From Methylophaga sp. (lineage in GTDB: Bacteria; Pseudomonadota; Gammaproteobacteria; Nitrosococcales; Methylophagaceae): a DNA stretch of 59,039 bases. The stretch covers positions 3,806 through 62,844 of the forward strand of contig NVVW01000016.1 in NCBI GenBank assembly GCA_002733505.1. The letters are read 5' to 3'. A program made the translations under genes and the position numbers. Below, piece by piece: positions 25,383 to 36,977 of this stretch; within the stretch, counting starts at the first letter, position 1; each line of letters starts with the position of its first letter. A model generated the notes under the pieces. The model was given only the letters and a program-made list of their open reading frames with translations. It was not told the origin of the DNA and ran no database searches.

Positions 25383-26420
25383 CTATCGGAATAAATCTTT
25401 ATTAACAGCTAACGGCAGTGCATCAGTTTTACTGACTTGTTTTCGTCGCACTAGGTCTTGTAAACATTGATCCAATGTTTGCATGCCTATTGCCCCGCCG
25501 GTCTGAATTGCACTGTACATTTGCGGTACTTTATCTTCGCGGATCAAGTTACGAATTGCAGGCGTACCAATCATTATTTCATGTGCAGCGATGCGCCCTC
25601 CCCCAACACGTTTCATTAATGTTTGCGCAATAACTGCACGCAATGATTCAGAAAGCATTGAACGTACCATTGATTTTTCAGCTGCTGGAAATACATCAAT
25701 GATCCTATCAATTGTTTTCGCCGCAGATGAGGTATGCAAGGTACCAAATACCAAATGGCCTGTTTCCGCCGCTGTTAATGCTAACTCAATGGTTTCTAAA
25801 TCACGCAACTCACCTACCAGTATAATGTCAGGATCTTGGCGTAATGCAGATCTTAATGCCTCACTAAAGCCCAGCGTATCACGATGGACTTCACGCTGGT
25901 TCACTAAACATTTCTTGCTTCTATGAACAAATTCAATCGGATCTTCAATAGTAAGAATATGCTCACTATCCTTCTCATTTTTATAATCAATCATAGCTGC
26001 CAAGGTGGTTGACTTGCCTGAACCCGTAGGCCCGGTTACCAATACAATACCGCGAGGATTATCAGCAATTGACTTAAAAATATCTGGCGCGCCTAAATCT
26101 TCTAAACTAAGCACTTCGGAAGGAATGGTTCTAAAGACTGCGCCGGCACCCCGATTCTGATTAAAAGCATTGACCCTAAAACGCGCTAAACCAGGAATTT
26201 CAAATGAAAAATCTGTTTCCAAGAATTCTTCATAATCCTTGCGCTGTTTATCATTCATAATGTCATACACCATGCTGTGTATATCTTTATGCTCTAAGGG
26301 TGGAATATTAATCCGCCTAATATCACCATCGACTCGAATCATCGGTGGCTCACCTGCCGAAATATGTAAGTCAGATGCTTTATTCTTTGCACTAAACGTT
26401 AGTAATTCAGTAATATCCAT
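25383..26420 (-). CDS. pilT: Type IV pilus retraction ATPase PilT
   Basis: The main retraction motor for type IV pili, powering twitching motility and DNA uptake. 345 residues with Walker A GPTGSGKST, the Asp box TIEDPIEFVH, Walker B DIILVGELRD, the His box GHLVFGTLHTSSA and the PilT-specific AIRNLIRE motif near residue 287. It is transcribed leftward with pilU and divergently from yggS, a common gammaproteobacterial layout. Confidence 0.97.
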   Translation of the reverse strand: MDITELLTFSAKNKASDLHISAGEPPMIRVDGDIRRINIPPLEHKDIHSMVYDIMNDKQRKDYEEFLETDFSFEIPGLARFRVNAFNQNRGAGAVFRTIPSEVLSLEDLGAPDIFKSIADNPRGIVLVTGPTGSGKSTTLAAMIDYKNEKDSEHILTIEDPIEFVHRSKKCLVNQREVHRDTLGFSEALRSALRQDPDIILVGELRDLETIELALTAAETGHLVFGTLHTSSAAKTIDRIIDVFPAAEKSMVRSMLSESLRAVIAQTLMKRVGGGRIAAHEIMIGTPAIRNLIREDKVPQMYSAIQTGGAIGMQTLDQCLQDLVRRKQVSKTDALPLAVNKDLFR

Positions 26421-26489
26421 CCTATCCTCTACTCTTATTTTTTCGTTTATTCTTACGTAAAGGTAGCGCGCTAACAGCAGGCTTGCAAC

Positions 26490-27218
26490 ATGACTAATAT
26501 AAAAAAGAGACTTATCTCTATTAAAAACACTATTTACCTTGCGCAGAGTTCATCTGCAAAACAGGGTGACTCAGTGACGCTATTGGCCGTTAGCAAAACA
26601 TGGTCTGCCGAGAATATTCACCAAGCAAACCAAGCAGGACAAAGGCATTTCGGCGAGAATTATTTACAAGAAGCATTAAAAAAAATTACTTTATTACAAG
26701 ATTTAGATATTGAATGGCATTTCATTGGACCAATTCAATCTAATAAAACGAAAGAAATTGCCGCACATTTTGATTGGGTGCAAAGTCTCGACCGCGCAAA
26801 AATTGCGCAACGTCTCGCTAAACAACGACCAGAAAACAAGCCTGACTTAAATATATGCATTCAAGTTAATATTGATGATGAATCCAGCAAATCAGGAATA
26901 ACACCTAGTGAACTATTCTCTTTTGCCCACCAAATCAGCCAAATTAACGGACTTGTCTTGCGCGGCCTGATGATTATTCCAACAAAAACAGGGCATGAGG
27001 AGCAACAGCGTATTGCATTTAAAAAGGCTTATTCACTATTCGAACAATTAGCCAATCAATATCCAACTGTTGATACTTTATCAATGGGTATGTCTGCTGA
27101 TATGATCTTAGCTATCGAAGAAGGAAGTACAATGGTACGTATTGGCACAGCATTATTCGGTCAAAGAGCCAAGCCGATAAATAACAATACTAAATTGAGT
27201 GAGTTAAACAATGAATGA
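26490..27218 (+). CDS. yggS: PLP homeostasis protein YggS
   Basis: A 242-residue protein of the YggS/PROSC family that binds pyridoxal phosphate and keeps free PLP and amino-acid pools balanced. The lysine that holds PLP is in LLAVSKTWS, followed by HFGENYLQEA, WHFIGPIQSNK, and SMGMSADMILAIEEGSTMVRIG. It overlaps proC by 8 bases. Confidence 0.95.
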   Translation: MTNIKKRLISIKNTIYLAQSSSAKQGDSVTLLAVSKTWSAENIHQANQAGQRHFGENYLQEALKKITLLQDLDIEWHFIGPIQSNKTKEIAAHFDWVQSLDRAKIAQRLAKQRPENKPDLNICIQVNIDDESSKSGITPSELFSFAHQISQINGLVLRGLMIIPTKTGHEEQQRIAFKKAYSLFEQLANQYPTVDTLSMGMSADMILAIEEGSTMVRIGTALFGQRAKPINNNTKLSELNNE

Positions 27219-28044
27219 CTGCAAAATTACTTTCATCGGCGGCGGCAATATGGCACGTAGCCTTATAGGCGGCTTAATCGCTGATGGTTTCAACCCTGAA
27301 CATCTCCACATTTCTGATCCTGAGCCACTTTGCCTACAAGCCCTTACTGACAAATATCCTGTTAACACCTATAACAGTAATATTGAAGCAGCTAAAGATT
27401 GCGATGTTTTAATTTTGGCCGTTAAACCCCAGCAATTACAGGCTGTTATTAAGCAATTGGCAGCTGATTGGAATGATAATACCTTGTTAATCTCCATTGC
27501 CGCCGGTATTCGCATTGATGATATTGCTCGTTGGTTAGAGCAAGAGCAAGCCGCCATAGTACGTGCAATGCCTAATACACCAGCAATGGTTCAAGCAGGT
27601 GCAACGGCATTATGTGCCAGCAATGCGGTTAATACACAACAACATGAACTTGCAGAATCAATTTTACGTGCAGTTGGAATAACAGTTTGGGTTGATGATG
27701 AAGCGCAAATAGACGCTGTTACTGCCCTTTCAGGTAGTGGCCCAGCTTATTTTTTCCTCATTATGGAAGTGATGGAATTTGCCGCGGTCGAAATGGGTTT
27801 AGCACCTGAAACAGCACGTTTATTGTGCTTGCAAACCGCGTTTGGCGCCGCCAAAATGGCATTGGAAAGTGATGATTCAACCGTTATACTCCGTCAAAAA
27901 GTAACCTCTCCAGGTGGTACAACAGAGCGCGCTATTCACGAATTAGAAGATGGCGGTGTTCGCGGTTTATTTGAAAATGCTCTTGTCGCCGCCGCACTGC
28001 GTTCACGTGAATTAGCTAATCAATTAGGGGAAGACGATGCCTAG
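27211..28044 (+). CDS. proC: Pyrroline-5-carboxylate reductase ProC
   Basis: Last enzyme of proline synthesis, reducing pyrroline-5-carboxylate with NAD(P)H. 277 residues with the Rossmann motif GGGNMARSLIGG near the N-terminus, VKPQQL, RAMPNTPAMV, and the family signature near LSGSGPAYFFL with SPGGTTERAI toward the end. It is coupled to yggS upstream and yggT downstream by 8-base overlaps. Confidence 0.97.
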   Translation: MNDCKITFIGGGNMARSLIGGLIADGFNPEHLHISDPEPLCLQALTDKYPVNTYNSNIEAAKDCDVLILAVKPQQLQAVIKQLAADWNDNTLLISIAAGIRIDDIARWLEQEQAAIVRAMPNTPAMVQAGATALCASNAVNTQQHELAESILRAVGITVWVDDEAQIDAVTALSGSGPAYFFLIMEVMEFAAVEMGLAPETARLLCLQTAFGAAKMALESDDSTVILRQKVTSPGGTTERAIHELEDGGVRGLFENALVAAALRSRELANQLGEDDA

Positions 28045-28600
28045 TAGTTATTTTAGCAATCCCATTATATTCTTAGTAGAAGTCCTATTTGGCCTTTACA
28101 TTGGCATTATTGCCTTGCGACTTATTATGCAATGGGCACAGTGGGAATATAATAATCCACTTGTACAATTTATTGTTCGTGCAACCCAGTCACCGGTGAA
28201 ATTATTGCGTAAATTTATCCCGCCATTAGGTCGATGGGATAGCGCAACTATTGTCTTATTACTGCTAGCAACAGCGCTAAAGTTATTTTTCCTCAGCGTT
28301 TTAAAATCCATTCCTTATGCATTCACTATTTTTATACCTTGGTTAGTATTCGATATATTCTCATTATTTATTACCTTATTTACCGCCAGCATTCTGATTG
28401 AAGTTGTTTTAGGTTGGCTCACAGCTCGCAATGGTTACAATCCTATAATGCCACTTGTTCAACGTATGAATAGTCCACTTTTAACACCGCTTCGCCGTTG
28501 GCTACCACCTATGGCGGGGTTGGACTTTTCACCCTTTATTGCCATTATTACTTTACAAATTCTACTTATGCTGGTGCGCCCATTATTAATTGGTTTTTAG
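28037..28600 (+). CDS. yggT: YggT-family integral membrane protein
   Basis: A 187-residue protein with two YGGT repeats, each a hydrophobic helix pair with a conserved loop (NPLVQFIVRATQSPVKLLRKFIPP and NPIMPLVQRMNSPLLTPLRRWLPP). Function is not settled; the family is linked to osmotic tolerance and septum-related roles. It overlaps proC and closes the yggS-proC-yggT operon. Confidence 0.92.
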   Translation: MPSSYFSNPIIFLVEVLFGLYIGIIALRLIMQWAQWEYNNPLVQFIVRATQSPVKLLRKFIPPLGRWDSATIVLLLLATALKLFFLSVLKSIPYAFTIFIPWLVFDIFSLFITLFTASILIEVVLGWLTARNGYNPIMPLVQRMNSPLLTPLRRWLPPMAGLDFSPFIAIITLQILLMLVRPLLIGF

Positions 28601-28668
28601 CTAGTTATTGTACTATCTGAGCTAACTATTTAGACTATTGCTACTTCATTAAAGGAAATGCGAATACC

Positions 28669-29820
28669 ATGCCGGACACCATACCAGCCGATTCCGTCGG
28701 TCTGGTTCACCCTGAACTACTGCATATTGATGCCCCGATAACACTAGACTGCGGTCGTAGTTTGCCTAGTTACGATCTTGTTTATGAGACCTATGGAACA
28801 CTTAATAAGCATGCATCTAATGCTATCTTAATCTGTCATGCATTATCAGGTGACCATCATGCGGCTGGTTATCATAGTATGGATGACAAAAAACCAGGAT
28901 GGTGGGATAGCGCAATTGGTCCTGGCAAAGCCATTGATACCAACCAGTTTTATGTGGTTAGCGTTAATAATTTAGGGGGTTGTAGCGGTTCAACCGGTCC
29001 GCTCAGCATTGATCCTGAAACCCATAACGCTTACGGCCCTGACTTTCCCATTATTACCGTATCTGACTGGGTAAAAAGCCAAACATTTTTAGCCGACCAT
29101 TTAGGTATTCAGCAATGGGCAGCGGTAGTCGGTGGTAGCTTGGGTGGTATGCAAGCCATGCAATGGGCAATGAGTTTTCCTGATCGGCTACGCCATGTAT
29201 TAATTATTGCCGCCGCACCCAAACTTTCTGCTCAAAATATTGCCTTTAATGAAGTGGCTCGAACCGCCATAAAATCTGATCCTGAGTTTCATGATGGCCA
29301 CTATACTAATCATAATACACTTCCTCGGCAAGGTCTTGGTTTAGCGCGCATGCTAGGGCATATTACCTACCTATCTGATGAAGCTATGCATGAAAAGTTT
29401 GGTCGTGAACTACGAAATGACACGATTAATTATGACTATGGCGTAGATTTTCAAATAGAAAGTTATCTGCGTTATCAAAGTGAATCTTTTGTCGAACGTT
29501 TTGATGCTAATACCTATTTATTAATGACCAAAGCCCTCGATTATTTTGATCCTGCCCAAGAGTTTGATGATGACTTAGCTAAAACAGTAGCACCAATCCA
29601 AGCCAAATCTCTAGTGATCTCTTTTACCAGTGATTGGCGATTTGCACCGGCACGTTCACAAGAAATAGTGAATGCACTGCTCAGTGAAAATAAAGAGGTA
29701 AGCTACGCTGAAATTGAATCATATCAAGGGCATGATGCTTTTTTAATGCCTATCCCTCGCTATCAAGAGGTGTTTAAAACCTATATGCAGCGTGTTGCCG
29801 CTGATTGTGGTGTCTTATGA
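28669..29820 (+). CDS. metX: Homoserine O-acyltransferase MetX
   Basis: Alpha/beta hydrolase of 383 residues that activates homoserine for methionine synthesis. The nucleophile serine is in [13 protein letters not shown], the aspartate in SFTSDWRF and the histidine in GHDAFLMP. Many gammaproteobacterial MetX proteins use succinyl-CoA instead of acetyl-CoA, so the acyl donor is uncertain. It overlaps metW by 4 bases. Confidence 0.95.
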   Translation: MPDTIPADSVGLVHPELLHIDAPITLDCGRSLPSYDLVYETYGTLNKHASNAILICHALSGDHHAAGYHSMDDKKPGWWDSAIGPGKAIDTNQFYVVSVNNLGGCSGSTGPLSIDPETHNAYGPDFPIITVSDWVKSQTFLADHLGIQQWAAVVGGSLGGMQAMQWAMSFPDRLRHVLIIAAAPKLSAQNIAFNEVARTAIKSDPEFHDGHYTNHNTLPRQGLGLARMLGHITYLSDEAMHEKFGRELRNDTINYDYGVDFQIESYLRYQSESFVERFDANTYLLMTKALDYFDPAQEFDDDLAKTVAPIQAKSLVISFTSDWRFAPARSQEIVNALLSENKEVSYAEIESYQGHDAFLMPIPRYQEVFKTYMQRVAADCGVL

Positions 29821-30416
29821 GTTTACGCCTCGACTTACAAGTTATTAGCGATTGGATCCCCGATGGTGCGCGCGTACTTGATTTAGGCTGTGACGATGGC
29901 ACCTTGCTTCATCATTTACAGCAACGCAATATCAGCGGCTACGGTTTAGAAATCGACAATAGCAAATTTGCCGACTGTATAAACGCTGGAGTAAATGTCA
30001 TTCAAGCTGATTTGAATCAAGGTCTCCCCCAATTTGCTGATCAGAGTTTTGATTTTGTTATTTTATCGCAAACCTTGCAAGCTATTAAGCGCCCTGATTT
30101 TTTATTGGCTGAAATTGCCCGAGTGGGTAAACAAGGCATTATCGGCTTCCCCAATTTCGGTCATTGGCAATGTCGCCTGCAATTAGCGTTAGGTGGTCAT
30201 ATGCCAGTATCACGCACCTTATCAAATGAGTGGTTTAACACGCCAAATATTCATTTATGTACGGTGCACGATTTTGAAAAACTCTGTGATGACAAAGCAA
30301 TCTCGGTGCTTAATCGAAGTATTGTTAATCATGCCCATAAAGATACCCTTGGCACCAAGCTATTACCCAATTTATTTGGTGAAATAGCCCTTTATCAAAT
30401 CAAGAAAAAACCATAA
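29817..30416 (+). CDS. metW: Methionine biosynthesis protein MetW
   Basis: A 199-residue class I methyltransferase-like protein with the AdoMet loop [12 protein letters not shown] and the typical GFPNFGHW and [14 protein letters not shown]. MetW pairs with MetX in many proteobacteria and is needed for methionine synthesis in some; its chemistry is not settled. ATG 29817 overlaps metX (ATGA) and is chosen over an in-frame TTG 12 bases upstream. Its stop shares one base with the pyrE start. Confidence 0.94.
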   Translation: MSLRLDLQVISDWIPDGARVLDLGCDDGTLLHHLQQRNISGYGLEIDNSKFADCINAGVNVIQADLNQGLPQFADQSFDFVILSQTLQAIKRPDFLLAEIARVGKQGIIGFPNFGHWQCRLQLALGGHMPVSRTLSNEWFNTPNIHLCTVHDFEKLCDDKAISVLNRSIVNHAHKDTLGTKLLPNLFGEIALYQIKKKP

Positions 30417-31060
30417 TGAGACCTTACCAACAACAATTTATCGAGTTTGCCATTAAAACAGGCGTGCTACGCTTTGGTTCATTTACCTTAAAATCAGGTC
30501 GGGTTAGCCCCTATTTTTTTAATAGCGGCTTATTCAATACCGGTGCAAGTTTGGCGCGTTTAGGTCGGTTTTATGCTCAAGCTATTATCGAAGCTGCTCT
30601 AGATTATGATGTTTTATTTGGCCCAGCTTACAAGGGGATCCCTCTAGCATCAACCACCGTGGTCGCACTAGCAGAACATCATCAGCAAGATGTGCCTTAT
30701 ATTTTTAACCGCAAAGAAATAAAAGATCATGGTGAAGGCGGTCAACTTGTCGGTGCTGAGCTATCTGGCAAAGTATTAATCATCGATGACGTTATTTCTG
30801 CGGGTACCTCTGTTGGTGAATCAGTTGAGATCATCAAAAATGAGGGTGCGGTACCTGCCGGTGTTATTATCGCCTTAGATCGCCAAGAGCGTGGCTTAGA
30901 TGGTCGCAGTGCAATACAAGAAGTCGAAGCTGAACACGGTATTCCCGTCACCAGTATTATTTGCCTTGATGACTTGCTTGAATTCATTCAAAGCGACGAT
31001 TCATTAGCGCAATATTTACCTGCTGTCGAAGCTTATCGCCAAGAGTATGGTGTTAGTTAG
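30416..31060 (+). CDS. pyrE: Orotate phosphoribosyltransferase PyrE
   Basis: Cytoplasmic pyrimidine enzyme joining orotate to PRPP to make OMP. 214 residues, with [25 protein letters not shown], the flexible loop [12 protein letters not shown] and the PRPP-binding motif [13 protein letters not shown]. The start overlaps the metW stop (TAATG). Its end overlaps the end of the opposite-strand permease gene by 4 bases. Confidence 0.97.
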   Translation: MRPYQQQFIEFAIKTGVLRFGSFTLKSGRVSPYFFNSGLFNTGASLARLGRFYAQAIIEAALDYDVLFGPAYKGIPLASTTVVALAEHHQQDVPYIFNRKEIKDHGEGGQLVGAELSGKVLIIDDVISAGTSVGESVEIIKNEGAVPAGVIIALDRQERGLDGRSAIQEVEAEHGIPVTSIICLDDLLEFIQSDDSLAQYLPAVEAYRQEYGVS

Positions 31061-31815
31061 GTAGGCCAAAGTAACTTAATCGAGATCGAAATGGTAATAA
31101 TTTCAAAAGCACGTTTAACCCACCTATTTCCGTGTTTGATTACTAAATGTGACCCCAAATATCCACCCAGCAAAGAGCCTAGCAATAGTGCAGGCAACCA
31201 TTGCCAATAAATTTCACCTAAGATGCCCAGCGTTATAGCACCGGCACCATTCCAAAACAAACCTACCATCACCAAGGTATAGGCTACTGCTCGCTGGTAA
31301 TCCATACCAAACCACAACACCAGCCATAAGGTCACAAATAAGCCTGTCCCCGATGTAAGTGAACCATTTAATATGCCAAGAAAGAAAAGTGCCACACCTC
31401 CTAGTAACATCTCCTTTTTTATTCGATGTTTTGGGCTATAACTTTGACCCAGTGTCGGCTGGAATATTGAATAAATCCCCAAACCACCGGTTAACACCCC
31501 TAACGCTATTTGCGCAATATGATCAGGGATATGCAATATTATATTGCCACCAATCACCACACCCGGCACACCAAATGCCAGCATTAAAATCACAAATTGC
31601 CGTTCTAATTTGCTACTGGACAAATAACGTACTGCCGCGCCAACACCCAAGGCAACACTTGCTACTTTATGGGTTGCCAATGCGACAGAGAATGATAATC
31701 CCAGAAAAATAAGGATCGGAAATTGAATTAATCCTGCCCCTCCACCACTAAACGCAGATAAAGTATTTGAAACTAATGCCGTTAAAAAGAGGACTAATTG
31801 ATCAAATAGATTCAC
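31057..31815 (-). CDS. TauE/SafE (TSUP) family membrane permease
   Basis: A 252-residue protein with about eight hydrophobic helices. It begins [21 protein letters not shown], the typical N-terminal half motif of the TSUP family, and a related TSGTGLF segment marks the second half. Members export sulfite, sulfoacetate or other organic anions; the substrate here is not evident. It is monocistronic and convergent with pyrE. Confidence 0.88.
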   Translation of the reverse strand: MNLFDQLVLFLTALVSNTLSAFSGGGAGLIQFPILIFLGLSFSVALATHKVASVALGVGAAVRYLSSSKLERQFVILMLAFGVPGVVIGGNIILHIPDHIAQIALGVLTGGLGIYSIFQPTLGQSYSPKHRIKKEMLLGGVALFFLGILNGSLTSGTGLFVTLWLVLWFGMDYQRAVAYTLVMVGLFWNGAGAITLGILGEIYWQWLPALLLGSLLGGYLGSHLVIKHGNRWVKRAFEIITISISIKLLWPT

Positions 31816-31840
31816 CTTTACTGCAACTCCTTATAAAATA

Positions 31841-32545
31841 ATGGTTATGACTATTAAATATTACACAATTGTACTGGCATTTTTACTTTCAATAATGAGC
31901 CTGCCATCTTATGCAGGAAAAATATACCGTTTTTTAGATGAAAGCGGCGTATCAACATTAAGTAAAGTATTGCCACCTTATGCTGCGCAGCAAGGCTATG
32001 ACATTCTTGATGATAAATCATTTCGTTTAATTGAACGGGTGTTGACCTTAGAAGAATCATCAAAAATTAATGCCGAAGAAGCACGCCTTGCTCAAATTAA
32101 AGAGGATGAGGAGCAACGCAAGCTAAAACGTTTAATTAATGATCGTAGCTTGCTAGATAGATACCCTGATGATCGCGTCATAATTAAAGCGCGGGATACT
32201 GATTTAGCCTTTATTCAAAAGCAAATAACCGATGTGACAGAACATCAACAAATGAACCGTAATAAATTGCACAATTTGCAACAAAATGCTGCCGAAGAAG
32301 AGTTAGCAGGTCAAACCGTTAGTTCTGTACTCAAAGAAAATATTACGGTAGCCCGTAAAGCAATTACCAATGCTCAGCTACATATTGAACAATTACAAGT
32401 TGAACACACACTTACAGCCGCACAATATGATGTTGATTTAGCTCGGTTACGAGAACTGCTCAATATTCCTACGCCTGTAGAAGAAGATATAGTATCGGTG
32501 AATGATACAACTTCTGAGTCAAGTTCAACACCAGAAAAACAATAA
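31841..32545 (+). CDS. Secreted coiled-coil protein with DUF4124-like N-terminus
   Basis: A 234-residue protein of unknown function. A signal peptide ends near SYA (about residue 25) and is followed by KIYRFLDESGVSTLSKVLP, which resembles DUF4124 domains of secreted proteins. Residues 70-205 are charged helices, probably coiled coil, and the end is Ser/Glu-rich. It is divergent from the TSUP gene with 25 bases between, so the two may share a control region. Confidence 0.72.
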   Translation: MVMTIKYYTIVLAFLLSIMSLPSYAGKIYRFLDESGVSTLSKVLPPYAAQQGYDILDDKSFRLIERVLTLEESSKINAEEARLAQIKEDEEQRKLKRLINDRSLLDRYPDDRVIIKARDTDLAFIQKQITDVTEHQQMNRNKLHNLQQNAAEEELAGQTVSSVLKENITVARKAITNAQLHIEQLQVEHTLTAAQYDVDLARLRELLNIPTPVEEDIVSVNDTTSESSSTPEKQ

Positions 32546-32567
32546 TCCCGCTTAAATTAAAGGGGAA

Positions 32568-32613
32568 AAATCAAACTGGCTGACCCCTTGATTACTCGAC
32601 CCCTTGATTACTC
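32568..32613. repeat. REP-like palindrome plus a 16 bp tandem duplication
   Basis: Positions 32568-32593 carry AAATCAAACTGGCTGACCCC followed by TTGATT, the same 26 bp unit that flanks the transposase remnant at 58361 and 58605. The segment GACCCCTTGATTACTC is then present twice in tandem (32582-32597 and 32598-32613). A partial MITE end (TGAATGGTCACG) follows near 32619. These repeats fill most of the 160 bases ahead of ilvD. Confidence 0.75.
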
Positions 32614-32705
32614 ATTTTGAATGGTCACGCTCATGACGTGTTCAGAGGATCCTGATGCAAGGGTCAAAGAATATTATAGAAGCTTAACACCAGAAGGCGA
32701 ATAAA

Positions 32706-34382
32706 ATGGCAAATGATAAAACACGTAAATACTCTTCCGTTGTTGTTGATGGCGTGGCGCAAGCGCCCAGCCGTGCGATGTTACGTGCAGTTGGCTTTAC
32801 TGATGCCGATTTTAAAATACCGCATGTTGGCATTGCTTCAACTTGGAGCATGATAACGCCCTGCAATATGCATATAAATAAACTGGCAGAAGATGCCGGC
32901 AGAGGTGTCGATGAAGCTGGTGGCAAAAGCGTCATCTTCAATACCATTACAGTCTCCGATGGTATTTCCATGGGCACACCCGGCATGCGTTACTCATTGG
33001 TATCACGTGAAGTCATTGCCGATTCCATTGAAACCGTTGCCAATGCACAGGGCTTTGATGGTCTGGTCGCTATTGGTGGCTGCGATAAAAATATGCCGGG
33101 TTGCCTGATTGCGATGGCACGCCTGAACCGACCTGCCATCTTTGTCTATGGCGGCACCATCAAACCCGGCGCTGAACATCGTGACATTGTCTCGGTATTT
33201 GAAGCAGTCGGTGGGCTGGCAGCGGGAACGGTGTCAGCAAAACAGCTTAAAGAAGTTGAAGACACCGCCATTCCGGGTCCTGGATCCTGCGGCGGCATGT
33301 ACACTGCCAATACCATGGCTTCGGCGATTGAGGCTATGGGCATGAGCCTGCCCAACAGTTCGGCTCAAGAAGCAGTGTCACCCGACAAGAAAGATGACTG
33401 TTTTCGCGCTGGCATAGCGCTAATGGAGTTGATTAAACAAGACATCAAACCCAGCGATATTATGACCCGCAAGTCATTTGAAAACGCCATTACCGTGGTC
33501 ATGGCACTAGGCGGATCAACCAACGCAGTATTGCATCTACTGGCAATGGCACACTCTGCCAATGTGGAACTTGAACTGGATGACTTTACCCTTATCGGTG
33601 CAAAAGTGCCATTACTGGCTGATTTAAGACCCAGTGGCAAGTATTTAATGTCCGAATTGATCGCCATTGGCGGTATTCGGCCAATAATGAAAATGCTACT
33701 TGATGCCGGTTTATTACATGGTGACTGCCTGACTGTTACTGGCAAAACCATGGCAGAAAATCTGGCAGAAGTGCAGCCCTACCCTGCTGGGCAGGACATT
33801 ATTCGCCCACTGGATAACCCCATCAAAAAAGACAGTCATATTGTGGTATTATACGGCAATGTAGCCAGCACCGGTGCGATAGCGAAAATCACCGGCAAGG
33901 AAGGTTTGAATTTTACCGGCAAGGCACGGGTATTTGACTCCGAAGAACTGGCGCTAACAGCAGTACTAGATGACACCGTAGTAAAAGGTGATGTTGTTGT
34001 GATCCGCTACGAAGGCCCAGTTGGCGGCCCTGGTATGCGTGAAATGCTAGGTCCAACCGGTGCCATTATGGGCAAAGGTTTGGGCAAAGACGTGGCATTG
34101 ATTACCGATGGTCGTTTTTCCGGCGGCAGCCACGGCTTTATGGTCGGTCATCTTACCCCGGAGGCGGCAGTGGGCGGCACTATCGCGATTATCGAAAATG
34201 GTGATAGCATTACCATTGATGCAGTAAAACGCACCATTGATTTAAATATCCCACAGCAAGAAATAGATGCTCGTCTTGCTAAATGGAAAGCGCCTGAGCC
34301 AAAAGAAACCCGCGGGACGCTGGCAAAATACGCCCGACTGGTGCGACCAGCATCTGAGGGTGCGGTGACCGATAAGTTTTAA
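32706..34382 (+). CDS. ilvD: Dihydroxy-acid dehydratase IlvD
   Basis: Iron-sulfur enzyme of isoleucine and valine synthesis, removing water from 2,3-dihydroxy acids. 558 residues. Cluster and magnesium ligands lie in [17 protein letters not shown] and [29 protein letters not shown] and [17 protein letters not shown] are intact. It is monocistronic and slightly richer in GC than its neighbours. It ends in a strong terminator. Confidence 0.97.
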   Translation: MANDKTRKYSSVVVDGVAQAPSRAMLRAVGFTDADFKIPHVGIASTWSMITPCNMHINKLAEDAGRGVDEAGGKSVIFNTITVSDGISMGTPGMRYSLVSREVIADSIETVANAQGFDGLVAIGGCDKNMPGCLIAMARLNRPAIFVYGGTIKPGAEHRDIVSVFEAVGGLAAGTVSAKQLKEVEDTAIPGPGSCGGMYTANTMASAIEAMGMSLPNSSAQEAVSPDKKDDCFRAGIALMELIKQDIKPSDIMTRKSFENAITVVMALGGSTNAVLHLLAMAHSANVELELDDFTLIGAKVPLLADLRPSGKYLMSELIAIGGIRPIMKMLLDAGLLHGDCLTVTGKTMAENLAEVQPYPAGQDIIRPLDNPIKKDSHIVVLYGNVASTGAIAKITGKEGLNFTGKARVFDSEELALTAVLDDTVVKGDVVVIRYEGPVGGPGMREMLGPTGAIMGKGLGKDVALITDGRFSGGSHGFMVGHLTPEAAVGGTIAIIENGDSITIDAVKRTIDLNIPQQEIDARLAKWKAPEPKETRGTLAKYARLVRPASEGAVTDKF

Positions 34383-34416
34383 AGGGGATACTACCTGAGC
34401 GATCCCCTTTATTTTT
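34381..34416 (+). terminator. Intrinsic terminator of ilvD
   Basis: AAAGGGGAT (34381-34389) pairs with ATCCCCTTT (34402-34410), followed by ATTTTTAT. The stem begins at the last base of the ilvD stop codon region. Confidence 0.9.
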
Positions 34417-34616
34417 ATGCGACCGACCCTGCGGCTTATTCTGTAGCGATCTTTTTGCTATCGCTTCAATCTTATCAATAAAGTTATCGTTAATCGTTAC
34501 CACAACGGTTCACTGCATCTAGGACACACTACCGCCTCTCTGGGGTATTGATAATACACTATGGGCATCATTAACATTGAACCCAAAACTATCGTGCGGG
34601 CAGTTTATACCCACAA

Positions 34617-35672
34617 TCAAATTACGGTTTTTAATGCTTGTATTAACTGTTGGTTTTGCTCTAATGTGCCGATCGTTACCCGTAAAAACTGTTTAATTCT
34701 AGTTTTCTGGAAATGGCGAACGATAATACCTTGCTGTCGCAACGCTGCTGCAAGCTCTTCCGCATCATGGTGGGGATGCCTTGTAAAAACAAAGTTTGCC
34801 GATGAAGGTAGTACTTCAAAACCAAGGGCTATTAGTGCTTGTTCTAGCTCATCTCGACTATTAATTATTTTTTGACAGGTTTCTTCAAAGTAATCTTGAT
34901 CATTAAACGCTGCAATGCCTGCACTGATTGCCAAATTACTCATAGGATATGAATTAAAGCTATCTTTTACTCGCACTAATGCCTCAATTAAATCAGTATG
35001 GCCGATAGCAAAGCCTATTCTTAAGTTTGCCAGTGAACGTGATTTTGACAATGTTTGCGTCACCAATAAATTAGGGTATTGCTTCACTAATGAAATGGCT
35101 GTTTCACCTCCAAAATCAATATAGGCTTCATCAATCACTACCACTGACTCCGTATTATTCTGCAATAGCTGCTTAATCGCACTTAATGTTAATAGCCGAC
35201 CCGTCGGTGCATTGGGATTGGGGAAAATAATGCCGCCATTTTTCTGTTGATAATCATTAATATCAATCTCAAACTGCTGTGTAAGTGGAATAGTTTGATA
35301 ATCAATTTGGTAAAGCTGACAATATACCGGATAAAAACTATAGCTAATATCAGGGAATAGCAGTGGCGCATCATGCTGAAATAAGGCATTAAAAATATGC
35401 GCTAATACTTCATCCGAACCATTGCCAACAAAAATTTGTTCAGTATTAACATGATAATAATCAGCGATGGTTTTTTTTAATTTACTACTATTCGGATCAG
35501 GGTATAAACGAAGATCATCGTTGATACCCTGCTTTAACACATCCAGTACTTTAGGCGATGGGCCATAAGGGTTCTCATTGGTGTTAAGCTTAATTAAATT
35601 AGCAATTTTAGGCTGCTCTCCTGGTACATAAGGCTCTAGTTTATGTACAATAGGGCTCCAAAATCGACTCAC
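34617..35672 (-). CDS. hisC: Histidinol-phosphate aminotransferase HisC
   Basis: PLP enzyme of 351 residues that transaminates imidazole acetol phosphate. Landmarks are [25 protein letters not shown], the [12 protein letters not shown] loop, VIDEAYIDF, and the PLP lysine in [18 protein letters not shown]. It lies 11 bases after hisD. Proteobacteria may carry two hisC genes; this is the his-operon copy. Confidence 0.95.
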   Translation of the reverse strand: MSRFWSPIVHKLEPYVPGEQPKIANLIKLNTNENPYGPSPKVLDVLKQGINDDLRLYPDPNSSKLKKTIADYYHVNTEQIFVGNGSDEVLAHIFNALFQHDAPLLFPDISYSFYPVYCQLYQIDYQTIPLTQQFEIDINDYQQKNGGIIFPNPNAPTGRLLTLSAIKQLLQNNTESVVVIDEAYIDFGGETAISLVKQYPNLLVTQTLSKSRSLANLRIGFAIGHTDLIEALVRVKDSFNSYPMSNLAISAGIAAFNDQDYFEETCQKIINSRDELEQALIALGFEVLPSSANFVFTRHPHHDAEELAAALRQQGIIVRHFQKTRIKQFLRVTIGTLEQNQQLIQALKTVI

Positions 35673-35683
35673 AATTGTTATCC

Positions 35684-36976
35684 TTAACTTTTTAGTCGAT
35701 ATTCAGCTGAACGAGCATGTGCCGTTAAGCTTTCGCCCCGTGCTAAAACTGAGGCTATCTGCCCAAGAGTTTGTGCCCCCTGCTCTGACACCTGGATCAG
35801 ACTAGAACGTTTTTGAAAATCATATACACCTAATGGCGAACTAAAGCGTGCCGTACGTGATGTTGGCAACACATGATTAGGGCCCGCGCAATAATCACCA
35901 ATAGCTTCCGCGGTATATCTGCCCATAAATATAGCGCCAGCATGCCTGATCTGCTTAGACATTGTCATTGGGTCTTCAACCGATAACTCCAAATGCTCTG
36001 GTGCAATAAAATTAGACACTTCAACCGCTTCATCTAGATCTTTAACCAGAATAAAGGCACCACGCTCCGTCAATGAAGCGTTAATAATATCTTTGCGTTC
36101 CATTGTTGGCAGTAATTGTTCAATTGCATCACTTACTTTCCTTAGAAATTCGGCATCATCTGAAATTAAAATAGACTGGGCATCTTCATCATGTTCCGCT
36201 TGCGAGAACAAATCCATCGCAATCCAGTCTGGATTAGTTTTGCCATCACAAATTACTAAAATTTCAGAAGGGCCGGCAATCATATCAATGCCAACGGTTC
36301 CAAATACCATGCCTTTTGCTGTGGCCACATAAATATTACCAGGGCCAACAATTTTATCGACCTGAGGAATAGTTTCTGTTCCATAAGCTAATGCCGCAAT
36401 AGCCTGCGCACCGCCAATGGCAAAAATACGATCCACTTCTGCAATAGCTGCTGCCGCCAGTACTAAATCATTCACTTCACCATCTGGAGTCGGTACCACC
36501 ATAATTAATTCATCTACACCCGCCACCTTAGCAGGAATAGCATTCATTAATACCGATGAGGGATAAGCCGCTTTACCACCGGGAACATAAAGTCCAGCAC
36601 GTTCTATTGCCGTTATTTGTTGACCTAAAACAGTGCCATCTGCTTCGGTATACGTCCATGACTCTTGTTTTTGGTGCTCATGGTAGCTACGCACCCGATC
36701 AGCCGCTTTCTGCAAGGCTTGGCGTTGCTCAGTAGGAATTCTTTCTAGTGCATCTTGTGCTTGAGATAAAGGGATTTCTAACTCTGCTAATGTTTCGGCC
36801 TTCACCCGATCAAAACGGCGACTATATTCAACCACCGCTGCATCACCACGCATTTTTACTTGAGCTAAAATATCGCGCACCGTTGTTGTTACGGCCGTAT
36901 CTGCAGTAGCCTCCCACGCAAGTAAGGCTTCTAGCTGTTGCCAAAAATCAGTGTCATTTGTATTGAGTCGTTTCAT
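35684..36976 (-). CDS. hisD: Histidinol dehydrogenase HisD
   Basis: Zinc enzyme carrying out the last two oxidations to histidine. 430 residues with [16 protein letters not shown], the active-site region [27 protein letters not shown] and the zinc ligands around [10 protein letters not shown]. It starts one base after the hisG stop. Confidence 0.97.
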   Translation of the reverse strand: MKRLNTNDTDFWQQLEALLAWEATADTAVTTTVRDILAQVKMRGDAAVVEYSRRFDRVKAETLAELEIPLSQAQDALERIPTEQRQALQKAADRVRSYHEHQKQESWTYTEADGTVLGQQITAIERAGLYVPGGKAAYPSSVLMNAIPAKVAGVDELIMVVPTPDGEVNDLVLAAAAIAEVDRIFAIGGAQAIAALAYGTETIPQVDKIVGPGNIYVATAKGMVFGTVGIDMIAGPSEILVICDGKTNPDWIAMDLFSQAEHDEDAQSILISDDAEFLRKVSDAIEQLLPTMERKDIINASLTERGAFILVKDLDEAVEVSNFIAPEHLELSVEDPMTMSKQIRHAGAIFMGRYTAEAIGDYCAGPNHVLPTSRTARFSSPLGVYDFQKRSSLIQVSEQGAQTLGQIASVLARGESLTAHARSAEYRLKS

Positions 36977-36977
36977 C

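Noticed and set aside
28601..28668. A SAM riboswitch ahead of metX
   Set aside because: The 68-base gap is too short and shows no matching stems; only a ribosome site is seen.
31854..32063. Leftward frame at the start of the DUF4124-like gene
   Set aside because: Lies inside a gene with a good signal peptide on the other strand and has no features of its own.
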